A DNA stretch of 64,000 nucleotides from Thunnus maccoyii (taxonomy: Eukaryota > Chordata > Actinopteri > Scombriformes > Scombridae): the NCBI RefSeq assembly GCF_910596095.1, contig NC_056551.1, positions 14,401,501 through 14,465,500 on the forward strand, read 5' to 3'. Below are positions 20,173 through 34,100 of the stretch, piece after piece (the first letter of the stretch is position 1; every line of letters starts with the position of its first letter). The position numbers and the translations under genes are program-made. The notes under the pieces were generated by a model, which saw only the letters and a program-made list of their open reading frames with translations, had not been told where the DNA came from and did no database searches.

Positions 20173-21861
20173 TTTTATACACACAGTACATTCAAACATG
20201 AGATACGCAGATGCTCAGACACACAGTTTTTCTCGAGGCAGATGAAAAGCAGGTTGAATGCTGGTGGTTGCGGGTCGCTCTGACTCCGACCTGAGCTTCT
20301 CGGGCCCGACGATCTGACTCCTTCATTCATGTAAAATTCATCCTTGAGTGAATCAAACGATTGTCGTCATAATAGGGGGTCTAACTCGCTCCTAATATGC
20401 ACTTTACACTTTTTCCTTTTATTACAATTTTTTTTTTTTTTATCCCATTGAGAAACAAAAACGGTTAGACCCGTCAACACCAAATCAGAAACAGACTCGC
20501 AGCTGTGGTCGGTGACGTCACCTTCATCAGTAGCTGAAAACATCATCGGTAACTAAGATCACACATAAAGACACATCAGCGATGGAGTGGCAGCATCCAA
20601 ATGTGACACCTGACAAATTGTTCTCCCCCCCCCCAAAAAAATAGTTTTTCCCGAAAAAACAGAAAAAAAAAAACCTGATTTAATGAACAGATGAGCGTGC
20701 AAAACATTTTAGCAAATACACAGTTCATGATAAAGAAGAGATGATAATGTAACAATGGGACCATCTGCATGATTCAGTGACTTCATGATTGGAACAGTTA
20801 TTTTAAATAAATTGATTTTTTTTTTTTTTTTCGAAATTCAATGGCAGGATATCATCCCTAATCTTAACACACATATACTTGAAAAGCTTCATCGCTTTTC
20901 AACGGGGAGTTCAGACTGCTTCTATCCAAGAATAAAACAATCGAGATTACAGCCTGCGGTCATAAATTATCAAAAGAACACAATACCAAACTCAGATTTA
21001 TCAGTACCACAACATTCGTTGATACATAATGCTTCTGTGCCAGCATTACCTTATAAAAACCCACTATAGGAGGGACCTAACCGTACCTTCTTGCAATGTT
21101 AAACTACAAAACACCTTTTGCTGCAAATATGCGCTATAAACCTGGAAGACAGCTTCATGTATCAGACTAATAAGAAAGTGAGGGGACAGCAGGGTTTTTT
21201 TTTATGAGCGAGTAGAAATCCAGATGTGGGACATGCCGCGACAGGCAAGGCTGATAAGAATGTTATTTTAGCCTGGAGACGGACAGATCGATTCAGATTC
21301 ATCCGCTTGACTGACGGTATGATGCAAAAAAAAAAAACAACAAAAAAAACAAAAACGCACAAGGAGCACAAGCTGGCTTCATTGTCCCGTCTGTCATTCT
21401 TCGCCTTGTGCTGGACACACACACACACACACACAAGTATAACAAATCTGACTGGCACAGACCTGAGGGGGTATTTACATCAGGGCTTCTCGACCAATCA
21501 GGCCAACTCTGAGATGTTTGGAAAGCTTTGCTCAGTCGATGCGTAAAAGTAAAAGTGCAGCCATCTCAGCCTTAATGTAGTGTTTTTCTTCTCTGTACAG
21601 AAACAGTCTTCTCTGCTCCTTTTGATGCCAGTGTCTTGAAAAAAACTCTGACTGCAGAGCCTTCGCAGAGTGATCCTCAAAGAACCAGGCGGCTCCACCT
21701 CCTGATATGCCTGTACAAACTTTTAACTCTCTCTGCAGTCAGCATTTTTGATAAACGACAGATCAGTCTGCTGCGTCCTCTCCCCGGCGCAGTGGGTGGA
21801 GCAGAACACACTCGTGACCTTCCTCAACCAGCAGGGAATGTCCTGCTGTCCGTCTGCAGTC
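19512..21861 (-). other. dgcr2: Probable dgcr2 3' UTR
   Basis: This stretch lies downstream of the dgcr2 stop, with no other gene. It is very rich in A runs on the plus strand (U-rich in the transcript) at 19.82-20.11 kb. It contains an (AAT)n tract at 20140-20170 and a CA tract near 21416-21436. The extent depends on which polyadenylation signal is used. Confidence 0.4.
20140..20170. repeat. (AAT)n microsatellite
   Basis: Ten AAT units in a row without interruption, in the probable dgcr2 3' UTR. Confidence 0.9.
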
Positions 21862-24800
21862 CTATACCATGGTGCTGAGGGAGGAGGCGCAGTCTGCGGG
21901 CATGGGAGCGGGGGTGTGGCCATCTGTCGGGGTGTCGGGCCCCACCAGGAGGGTGCTGCTATCTATGGAGTCCTCCCTCTCCTGAGAGGACGGCGCCAAG
22001 TCTGGCACGGGACCAGAGGTGTTGGAAATGTCGGCCTGGAGCCCATCTACCATGACGTTCATCTGGCTCGGAACCATGGAAACCCCGCTGTGACCTGCAG
22101 GTAGCGACAAAGAGAGAAAATGAAGACTCTCTTCTGTACATAATGAGATAGATGAATAACTAAAGAAAGGATCTGCGCCTACCGAGGTCCACGTAGAGGA
22201 GGCTGTCTGGGTTGATGGAGGCTTCGTACGGAGGAGGGGGGTCATCGGGGTGCTGGATGTCGGGGTATTTGTAGGCTGCATACGGCGGAGGAGGCTCTTG
22301 GAAATGGAAAGCGCCGCCCTCTCCATCATCAGACAGATGCAGGGGAGTGAGGCCGGTGCCAAAGGCATCCGGGCCGTAGTCAAAGCCTGGGACTCGTCTT
22401 CCAAGGTTAAAGTGGTGCACTGAGCAAATAAAAACAGACAGATACACAGGACGATGCTGTTAGACAGCACTGAGAATGCACAAACACGTCTTATTAAAAA
22501 GAAACCCTCAATTACAGCATAAATTAGATCAGCAAGAAAAAGTAGAGGGTTTTATGTGACTCAGGTTTTATGGAAATGGAAAGATGTTTCCATCAATAGT
22601 CTTGAGCTGCAAGAGTTTCAACTGTTTAATAAGCAATGACTGTTTAGTTTCGAGCTCAGAAGCTGAAAATAACACAAAATAACACTTGTGCTGCAGTTAC
22701 AGTGTTTTAACTGACACTAAGTATGACAGGAAAGCCTCATTAAATAACCAAAGTATTATCAGTCAGAGAGGGGTGTGTACGAGTGTCCAAAAGGCTTAAT
22801 GCTTACAGTTCCCACCAATCAGTGTTTCTATGCGTTCGCGCCTCCGCTGACGGAGTCTGTGCACCATGAAGAGCAGCAGAGAGAGGATGAGGAAGGATGA
22901 GATGCAGCTGACGATCAGTCTCATCCCGCTGGCCATTGAGTCAAACAGACTGTTTCCATCTGAGTAAAGAAAGATGGAAAAATGACAAAATAAGAATATT
23001 ACTTCTTGCAAGCTTGTTTAAAATAACAAGTTGCTAAAGGCTAAAAGTTTCTGCTGGCTGAATGTTCTTGTGCACAAGAAAATATTTTGCTGAGATGAAA
23101 CACTGCTTTGATCAGTGCGATGTGTCAGTACCTGGATCCAGGCAGGTGAACTTGCAGCACTCTTTGGGATCCTTGCGGAAGTGCTGGCAGCCCTGCGGCC
23201 GCTCACACAGCGCGGCCACGCACATCTCAGGCTCGCCGTCGTGACATGTGCAGCTCAGACACGGGTCGTCCCCCTTAGGGGTGAAGTAGTAGCCCTCGTT
23301 AACAACGTTGTCTTTAATATCCACACACGTTTGTCCTGTTGAGGAAATACGACATTAGGGCAAAAAGTCAAAAACAATCATATGACTGTAATGAATGACG
23401 TCTGATGGACAAAACACAGAACGAGCACATACTCCTCTTGCAGAGAAAGGGGAACTTCTTGTAGCAGTTCTCAGCGTGCCAGCTGTGCAGACCTCGTTCA
23501 TTCATGCTTTTGATCTGAAAGCGTTGAAGCTGGGCGCAGAAGACGTTGTCCTGGGTGGGAGACGCCTCCCCAAAATTGGTCAGACCCTCAGGTGGGAGAA
23601 ACACCTGCATAGACCCTGCTCAGAAAATATTTTAAAGCATTACAACACTTAAGTTACAGATCAGTAGTTAGCTTTCTGTTTTTTTTTTAAAAGAGCAAAT
23701 AAATCTTAATTACCTTTATATGCTACCTCCCAGCGGCCCTCGAGAGAGTGGTTCTGATTAGTGATCACATACTGGTAGCCTACCCAAAACCTTAAAGAAA
23801 AGGAAATTACAATAATGTTTACATGTACTGTGTAAAACGGTTTATACGTCAATCCAAAGCCAATATTGAGCACTTTAAACTGCCGCTACTGGCCACTAGA
23901 TGGCCTGCAACAAAGCACAAAGCATCATCACTGACACCATCCTCTGCTGGGACATGCTGAAACTAGACTCACAAGTCAGTCTCTAAACACTTTGCTCAAC
24001 CTGAGACCGAGGACAATATCCCAGCTTTCCTTGTTAAAACTGGGTGGAAACAATTAGAGAGTTTTTAAAAAAAAAGCCATTTATTCAGAAATCCCCAGAT
24101 GATCGGTAGGCTGGGAGATCTCCGATTGTCTGGTATCGCGAGACTGTGCTGAAACATGTGACTGTAGATTTTATATCATATGAACTAAAAAGATCAACAA
24201 GGGCACAACATGGGGTTTGATAAGTTAGAAAGAGAAGCAGACAGGAAACTTAAATGTTTTAATGTCTAGAGATTGAGCTGCTTCCTCTGTGACTGAATAA
24301 AAAGCTTGACGGTTGTGATTTCAAGCGCGCATGTTCAGCCAGTTAAAGTTCATCACACTGTATTAACTTGTAAATGTCTGCAGAAAAGCACAAACTTCTG
24401 ATTACACAGTAAAAACATCCATACAGTTAAGCTCTTTCAGGAACTTACAATCTAAAACTTCTGCTTGTATGTGGAGCGACAATTCTGATGTTAAAACATC
24501 TTTCAAACAAATCACAGTGAAGTAAAAACTCACTTGCACTGATCTCTGCGCTCGCAGACTTTGTCGTCAAAGTCCACCTCGATCTTCAGTATGAACTGCA
24601 GCTCCTCGTTGGTAACGAACGTGGCCAATGAACCGTTGACTTTCTGACAGGTGTCCACAGCCTGCCAGTAGTTTTCATTCCTCAGGTACACTTTGTAGCA
24701 GCTGGCTGTCTTCTCGTAGTGGTGCCACCCGCTGGGGCATTTCTCTGCGGATGAAAAAGAAACTTTAGCGTCATGGTTGATGAAAGCTGTGTACGCGAAC

Positions 24801-27800
24801 ATAATGCAGATTCAACAACCATATAATTAACTACAATCAAGTGAGGGAGAGTTAAGCGCTTACTGTTGAAGCGCACAGGCTGAGCCACACCGATGACGTC
24901 TTCCACCTGGTCATATCCGTTGCCGAAACGAAACCTTTCTTCCTTTATAGCTGCAAAAACAAATGACTCAAAGTCAACAATCAATCATCAGTTCTCCTGA
25001 ACTTTGGATCATCTTTTAGTGCAGATATTGGTTTGTATTGTGCAACCTGTTAAAAGCCTGTGATGTAATGAAGCACTGTCAGGCCGCTCCTGAGGTTATC
25101 AAAGCCCACACACATAAAGTGTTCGCCAGCCAGAATAAACCCCTTTTCATTTGTTTGATAGCCTGACAGATAAATGGATAAACTGTCGACGCTTTTAAAG
25201 TTATCTGTGTGCACAAGCGACAAAACAATTCAGCTACAAGTTCCCATGTGAAGCTAAAATATCCATTTATAGCTCTTGGATAACTACCTCTTTCTTTCAC
25301 TTGTTATCCACTTCATGTTTTTTCTGATCAACATTTCCGCCCGTGTTGAGATACATCACTTAAGATAAGAATTTAGCAACATGCAGTTTGTGTCATGACA
25401 ACCATCTGTGTCTCAAAAACATGATTGAGGAAGTTGATACAGATTTGGGAAGATAAAAGCAGAACCAAAGCATTACTTAAGTAAAATTAAAATTCGATGA
25501 AATTGACGTCAGGATGAATCTCCTGTAAATAATCCTCTCAAGTGTTGAGCAAGTCCTCGGTTTTATGCAAGATTAGGAAGGAGGAAGGGGAGTCCTGCTA
25601 AAAATGACAAAAAAAAGAGATGCATCACTGTGCCTCTTTTTGATGTAAAATTCATGAAATTGGCCAAATACCAACAGCCATATTTTAGTTTACCCACTTT
25701 TCTTAGTTTAGCAGTGCTGTGTTTTAGTTTGCAGCACTGAATATACAAAAAAATGAACAGGTAGAATTGCTGCTCTTAAAAAAGGGGAAACATAAACGCA
25801 CATTAGATTTGTCTTTTTTTGTGTGAATAAAAACGCTGAACAAATGCAGGCTGATGTTCACTATTACTTGTGTGCTGAAAATTTAATTATTTACAGGTAG
25901 CACTAAACCCGATCAACTAAAATAATCTCAGCGTTGATTCATTCCAAACTGAAACAAATCTGCTGACAGATCGAGCAAAAAAAGCAGGAATTACTGGTTA
26001 CAAAAATAACAATAGAGGTTACCTCTGCTGCACCGTTTGAATTATTGAGCAAGAGCAGCTCCTCGAATTCAGACATTAAACTGAACTGAAAAACATAACT
26101 GGTGACATTTTGAGAATCTAAAAACTAAAAACTCTCCAATTTCTTTAATTTTATGATAATTATTTCTATTCTACTTTGTTTCCTCCATCTTTAGACTGTA
26201 TTATTTATGTATTTTGTATTAATGTACAATGTAGAATAACAGCGACTGTTTGCAGCCTGGTTTACTTCTGTACTTTTGTGTGTGTGTTTTTTTTTTTTTT
26301 GCCAAGAGTGTATTTACAGTTTCCTCTTTTCAGTTTTCTCCATTATGAGCTTGAACAGTTTCATCTGGTGTTTGTCTTGCTTGAATTTGTGTGAAGGATT
26401 TCTCCACCATGCCATGTTATTCAACAAATAGCTAAATCTCAAACCAGATTGATTTCTGTGTGTGCTGTTGATTCAGTCGACAATAAGGCCTCACTGAGGC
26501 GAATTGAGTGAGCATTGTTTAGGGTTTTCTTGCATTTAACCATGAAACCACAACAAGTCTGCACATTAGAAATGGGCTTAAACATAATGTTTTTTTTTGC
26601 TTATGATCACACAGATTATACTGTATATGCCTTTGTGGTAAGCAACCATTTAATTGGTGAATAAACATTGTTCAGTGCTGTTGTTTATCTCTAAACAATT
26701 CCTGCTTTTATTGCCTGTTCTGAAATTGTACTTTTACTCAAGAATAAATGATCCAATGTAAAAACAAAAAAAACTGTGTTGTTGGCAGGCCTGCAGTGTT
26801 AACTCAACGCATGCACCACTACTGCTGTATGGAGGTCACATGCTGTACTCAATCCTTTCAATAATTCCCATTATGCGGTCAGAGATCTGGGGATAAGGTC
26901 TCTCTGGATTTAAGAAGGGAAAACAATAGGATTTCGGTCAAAAGGCTTTGCGCTGAAACATCGATGCAGTGTTGAAGAGATCAACAAATGGTAAACAAAA
27001 ACACAGACACAGACACATGTGCAGCCACTCAGAATAAAACCCAGCCTCCCCTCTGCCATCTGACGCTGTCAGTCCGGAGCTGCCGGTCCTGCATTTTGAT
27101 TCACTGTTGGCTGAGGACTTAAAACCACGTCTGAGCTGTTTGGTTAAAGCAAATCAGCTGCTGTGTTTGGGGGTTTTGTCGAGTTACGCACTGCTACACA
27201 TACTATGAATGTGTCTGGGTCAAAATACATCACTTAACCTCTCTGAGTACTGCTTGATTAGATCCCAGTGTCTTAAAGGCATTTTTCTAAAGCATTTTTC
27301 TGTGTATTCCAGCTGTGACCCCATTGTCCAAGTGTGAAAAGGCGCCCCGTGTCGCTATTCTTTCCAGAAATCAATGGTGTTATGGGTGTTAGGTAACAGG
27401 GTGGCTGTAAAAGGGCTTAAGTGAGATATACTCACGGGGACAGTCCATCTCGTCGCTCTTGTCCTCACATGCTGTCCAGCCGTCACACTGCCAGGACATT
27501 GGGATACACTGCATCTTCCCACTGCGGCAGGCAAACTGCCCAGGGCTGCAGCGCTGCTCTGAAATACGACAAGAGAGTTCGTGTGGTCATACCTGCACGT
27601 GACTAAGCCTTTTTCTATACAAGAGAAAAACGTTTTAAATTAGAGTCCAGCAGAGGAGTCGGTGAGGCCACGTGAGATTTTATGGCAGCTAATAAAAGGA
27701 AAGACCTTAGATGGTGATGGGGTGAAAATTAAGGGGATGGAATAGATAAAACTGATTTTTAATGTTCTTCCCGAGAGCGAACAAAGAAATCACAGTCAAA

Positions 27801-28113
27801 TAAGACCGGTAATAAATGAACTAAACCAGCAGCAAGTGGACATTAAAGTGTAACATAATATAGGCTACATTTCCTTTCAGCCTTTTTAGCTCATTCGCCA
27901 ATTTAATATACAGAGACAGCAACAGAAGGGGGAAAAAAAAGATAACTGGTCAGACTTAAGAAAAGGGAACCTGGCAAAAAGGAAAATCCGCAGTGGTTGA
28001 TAACTCAATATGTTCAGATTAGTTCAGACAAACTTAGAAATCCACCAAAAGAACATTTTTCTGTTTCATGTCAGTAGACAAGTTTGATCATGTCTTAAAG
28101 CTACTGCAGTTCA

Positions 28114-28147
<34 letters not shown>

Positions 28148-31100
28148 GGCCTCTGAAAATAAACCGACTGACTGTTAGGAAGGAAACTAAGAAGTGGTAA
28201 ACCTACAGCAGACACACACTTACACACACTCTCTATAGGCCTTTTGTCCGCTTTTATCCTCCAGCAACACCGTTTTGTGCTAAGTGGGTCTCCACGCCAT
28301 GTGTGATTAACATAAAAGATGCCTTTGCATCAGGGCTGCCAGTGCCGAGCCTTCCCCATGTGATGAATGAACGAGTCCATTGAGGGACTCAAACAAGACC
28401 CAACAACGTTATTGATCACGGGAGAGGAAGTTCAACGGGCCTTGTTTTGAAATAGGTCAATAGATAAACTACATTAGCTACTTAGAAAAGGATTTAGAAT
28501 AATAAGGGATGACTCTTCCTCTATTTTAAAGTACTTTTAAAAAGTGAGACATTAAGATAATAAACAAATCACAGGTCTTTTCAAACTGAAGGAGTTTTTT
28601 TTTATATTCTAACAAAAAGATCAGACAGCTACACTGAAACACATACTGCTTGCTTACCTGACAATAATCTTGCCAGAGCTAGCCGCGGACCTGAAACAAA
28701 TAGAAACAATAGAGTGAACTATCCTGTATGAGAGTGTGATGCCAATTTTTTTTTTTTTTTTTTGCACTTGAGCCAAAAAAAAGGACAATATTCATCCTGT
28801 TGTCTGTAAGGGAATCTATTATTTAAGCTGTCAACACTTCTCTGGCATTTGTCAGTGATTTCCCAAGCTGCTTGCACAGTACAGGGTGTATTAAACCATC
28901 TGTTCTTGGTATACAGGTGGCTGTGTTTACCTAAAAATGAAGCTGGACCACCCACTCACCTCACAAATAAAGCTACACTATTTACTTAGATAAACCTCAG
29001 AGCTATTTCAAGACTGTGACTGTTGTTTCATCTGTGTACCAACCACCTTAGTTGATGTACTCAAAACACACCGAACGACGTCAAACCTAATCTGAGCTTT
29101 GACACAAAGATAAAATAAAACTGGTCTTTTGTATTACTTGGAAATGTACTGACAAATTCAGATGTCCCACACGATTATGGATGTACTCTTCAAACCAGAT
29201 GTCACACTACATCCTGTTTATGGCCCAGAAAAGAAATAAAAGTTATTAAAATATAATAAATAAAGTTTTCACTTTGTATAACATACAGACCTGTGAAGTT
29301 ATGCTGTGAGCTTCAAGTTCAAAAAGTTCACATAAGGTGATTTTTGAAGGCCTTCACCATTTCCCCACTGGACCCAGTTTAAACCAGTGTGAGACTGCAA
29401 AACAATGTTTATAGTTTCAGAAAGCTAAAGCTACATTAAGCTGTGCTGTTATTAACTATAAATGAAGAGGAAAACAAACATTTAAATATAGTCTGGGCTA
29501 AAAAAAGTGAACCTTTACGGCTGACCTCAACGCCAATAGAGGTGTTTTGAGAGCCCTCTAACACAGCAGACGTCACCTTGTCTTAGTTGATGCTAAGTGG
29601 ATTGAGACGCATTACAGGCCTGTCTGAGTCTCCTGGGACTGAGTGCATTACCGCTGATCCCATCAAACCTGAATATGTGTCAAAATGATGGATAACATTA
29701 GAGACTACATATCCCGAAAACATTAGAGAAGATTTGCGATGTTAATAATTAATGTAATAAACGTTCTTTGCTTTAAAAGATGACAAGTAAATCTGAAGTT
29801 CCCTGAAAGATATTATAATAATGTGAAAGTATAACATATCCGTCATATTTAACTCTCGCTCTCATGCTTTGTACATTTGCTAATTTTCTGCAGACATCAA
29901 CACATGAGCTTTAAACACCTTCACTGGAGCGTTTTCCTGGCCTGTACACGTCTGCCAGGCGATGAAACAAATTTTCTGGCTCTTTTCAAGTTAAATCTAC
30001 ACTTTCTCGGGGCTAAAAAAAAATAATGCCCAATTTGTGCTTTCTGATGCACGTGAGCTCTGTTTGAATAAACTCTCGCTGCCTGCATGCATCAATATTT
30101 ATGCTTTCTGTGCTTTTCCTGCTCAAATATCCACATGAGCAGATTTTATTCAGATACCAGTGCCGAACCACTCTAGGTTATCAGATATTACTTGTTGAAG
30201 GCACAGCTCGAGCATTTCTAGATTAAAAACAGCCTTTATCTAAAGCTATAACAGCTTCGATTTGAAGTGCACTTCGCGTGCCATTATCTGAGCCGCCTGG
30301 TGATTGGAGTATCTGAATCAGCTGTGGTCAATAGCTGATTGAAAGCTCTTTTTTTTTGCTCCCTTTTTGGCAGGGACTTCACACATTTGATTAAGAGGTT
30401 AATGTTTCGGTTTTTGTGATGAGGCAAGCTAGAAGAAGACCGCTAATGGCTCATGATTAACCACAAGAAGTCCTATGCGAGGTATCATGCAGAGGTCTGT
30501 TTGTAATTCCTAGATCAAGTCTGAAAACCAAAGGAGACTGAGACTTTGGAGCCACGACTCTGGAACGACTTCTCAGAGGAGAACAGGCAGGCATGCTCTG
30601 TTTCTGCTTTTAAATCTCTCTTAAAAACGCACTTTTTCCAGAGTTGCTCTCTCTTGAATTGGTTATTCATCTGTTTTTTAGTAATTCATACTTCAACTGT
30701 CATTATTACTGTAACAATTCTACTTTTATTTATCTAGTAATTTCTCGTTTTTATGTCTTTGTAAAGCACTCTGTAACTTGTGTTTCAACAGTGTTATATA
30801 AATAAAGTTATTACTGTTAAACATGCTTGACAGTTTATATGGTTTGCGTGCACACTGTGAAAGCAGGATAATAATCTAGAGCTATTTCTCTCACAAGCTT
30901 TGAATTTTGTGTCTACAAATGAGTGAACAGTAGCTACCCTGAGAAAAGTGAGCCTCTGAATCTCTTACATAACCAACAGGAAAACACAATAAAGAATAAG
31001 AGACTGCCCTAACCAAAGTAGAACGGCACAGCGAACTGGCCTTGTGCACACACACACACACACACACACACCCCATCATCTCCAACCACTGATGATTCAC

Positions 31101-34100
31101 ATCAACACTGAGACTCGCTGTTAAAAGCAGTGAGTGGGTACAGGCACTCATTTCTTTTTCCTTTACATCTCACATTTAAAAAACTATTTATTTTCTCAAC
31201 AGTGTGTGGATGAAAGCACTTAAAGTCAAACTCCTGCACAAACCAAACTGTTTTGCATAAGTGTTGACACTTTTATCACCACACCATCAATACTTAAATG
31301 GTTAACAGAGAGAGGATTCATTTAAACAGCTGATGTGTTAAAGAGACGATAAGGATGATCTTTACTGACCTAGAGCTTAACATAATCTATCTTGGTGGGA
31401 CATCAGGTCCAAGGCCTCGTATTGTCATCCTGACTGAAATCTTTCTGCCCTGTAGCACTCTTCAGTCTCCCGTGACGTCTCCATTTCCTTCACACGCACT
31501 TCCCGCTGCTCAACAATACAGGACAGCGACATGGACAAGATGTTGCTAACCATTTCAGGTGCCGTGGCGTAAAAGCCGTGTGCTCGAGCCAGAAATGTGT
31601 AGAAGGTCAGAGCTGTCCCACAGCTCCCTGCAGCAGGAAATAACTCTTCTGTGTTCTTTTACTCGTTGCTAATGTAGGCCAATAAAACATAACTCTTTAA
31701 ATACTTAACTAGGCAGAATAACATTAATTTTTCCAATTTTTAGTATCTGTTTTACTGCTGATTGAAAGAAAAATATTTATTAAACACTTAATTTTTGGTG
31801 GATCATTTTTCACCCTTTAAATAACCTACTCAAGGATGAGAGTTATGCTGTATGTATGAGTCAATGGCTCTGAGGACTACAGCTAGGATGATTTTATGAA
31901 AACTCATTAAGAACAATCACAATGGTGCCATAATTTAGCTCGATATTTGGAGAAGGCTTCTGATGAATTTCAAGACTTTATTAACAAGCTGTATAATCTC
32001 CTTTACTGGTGCTGGTAGCTGCCAGAAAACACTTAACTGTCAAAATAATTAACACAGCTTATTTCTCAAATGTTTACTTCAGTAGTCTTTCAAAAAAAAA
32101 GCACATCAATGTAAGAATTAGTGACTGTATTTCATATCTGCTTCATCTGGGTCACTGCAATTTGGGTCAACCGTAACTGTAGTCTTGTCGGTTGGGTATC
32201 AGGTAAAAAAAATAAAAAATCTGACTGGGTGTCGACGGATGTTGCCTGCCAAATGTTAAACTATGGCCAACTTTTTGTAAACGCAAGTGCAGTCTTTTCG
32301 TGAGACAAAGTTAGCAGTGTTGAGCCTCTTTACATTTATTTAGAATCTGGATTGAAGTAGTCCAGCCTAATCCAGGCTTTGTAAGTGGCCTACAAATGCT
32401 CCGTATCTGCTGTGCAGTCTCACATTCAAACCTACAAGCTGCCTCCAGCTTCTAATAACACATTTATGACTGTTGTGTTTAAGTATGTACGTAAGACCAA
32501 CTTGACAGTAAGTCTTTATTTCTCAACTTTTAACCCTGCTTTGAGTAGGAAGTTGAGAAACACAGTGGGATAAATTGCCACAAGTACACATTTCAGTCAG
32601 TCTTATGCTGATGGACAATGTATTTATGATCACATTCATATCCTTTAATGGTTTCAAGACTACAAATCACCTGACATGCATGTGTTTGTATCACGGGAAG
32701 AACATACAGCCACCACGGAACACATGTGCACTAACCACCGAGCCACCGTACTGCTTTGTCATGTGTATATGATGATATCCATTCCTGTTTTTACATTTGA
32801 GACATACTTTTGCACTGTTATGTAGTGTTATGTGTAATGTGCATTTACGAGTTAAATCACATATTTTTATTTTAAAGTATCATTAGCCAAACTGCATGCA
32901 AATTTTTGTACTTTAAAGTTGCCTAGCGCAAAAGGTAAAAGTCCAGACCTAAAGGTACAAGAATGAAGGCTTTTTTTTACAAATATCTGAGTGTGGAAAT
33001 CAGCTAAGCCAAATATAAAAGTTTGAAATTCGTCAAAATCAAGTACTGATCGGTGATTCAGAGATGGTCTGAAGCAATAACTGTTTATGTGCCTCTGCTA
33101 ATCAGATTTTGTAAGACACCGTGTGACATGAAAAGTGTTTGAATCTTTGAATTGAATTATATTACAGCAAACTGGATTATTCTTCAGCTTAATGTCCAAG
33201 TCATGCAGGCATCAAGCTTCGGGAAGCTCGCCCTGCAATTGATGCGCACCAGTACTCTGCAAAAAAAAAAAAAAAAACAACTTCTCCAAAAAATCCTGTG
33301 AAAAATACAAGAAACTATGGAGTACCTGTGTAGGAGCACTGGCATGAAGGTCACAGTATCACCCAAACAAATAGCAGAGCACGAAATACTCTATTCAAAA
33401 GTATTAGGCACAAAGCTGAGATATAGATGGATTACCCACTCCACTTATGTAAACAAAAAAGGTGTTCACTTAAGAACACTGCAGCAGATAATGAATTCAA
33501 TTCACCTTTGAAAAGGTGCATAATTACAGCTGATTACACTCTATAATTGAGTGAAATGAACCACAGAGAGCCTCCTAATACGAACTTAATATCTGCCCGA
33601 GAGCTAAAGCTGCAACACAATGTAACACCAAGAAGCATGCTGCGTTTTTGTTGTGTAACATGTTCTCAGGGCAGGCGTTGCTCCTCTGGATCGGGCCAAA
33701 CAATTCTGTGTTTATCCATAAATTGAATTGATAAGTTTCTCCCTACCACCCAACTGTGAAGATCACAAGACAGAGCCTAAAAGAAAAACCCCGAGATGCA
33801 TCTGTCTTCCTGCTGATAAGAATGTATCCAGGGACAACAATGTATGTATTTGCATTTGAAGTCAGAATACATGCCTTTTGTGTCAAACATGTCTTAAAAT
33901 CTCAAGTGGATTAAGCCGATATCGTATTGAAAGGGGCCAGATTTTGCAGGAAGGGATGCAATCACTTACTAGAATTTAATTTTGTTTTATTCACAAATTG
34001 TGTACCGTATTGTGTCTCTAGTATGTGCTGCAGCTGTGACAATACATCAACCTGGGATACATTTTTTCCCCATTTCGACATATAAACTTACAAATCACAT

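Noticed and set aside
21162-21546. Open frames on both strands near 21.2-21.5 kb
   Set aside because: Low-complexity, CA-tract derived, in the likely dgcr2 3' UTR, with no homology.
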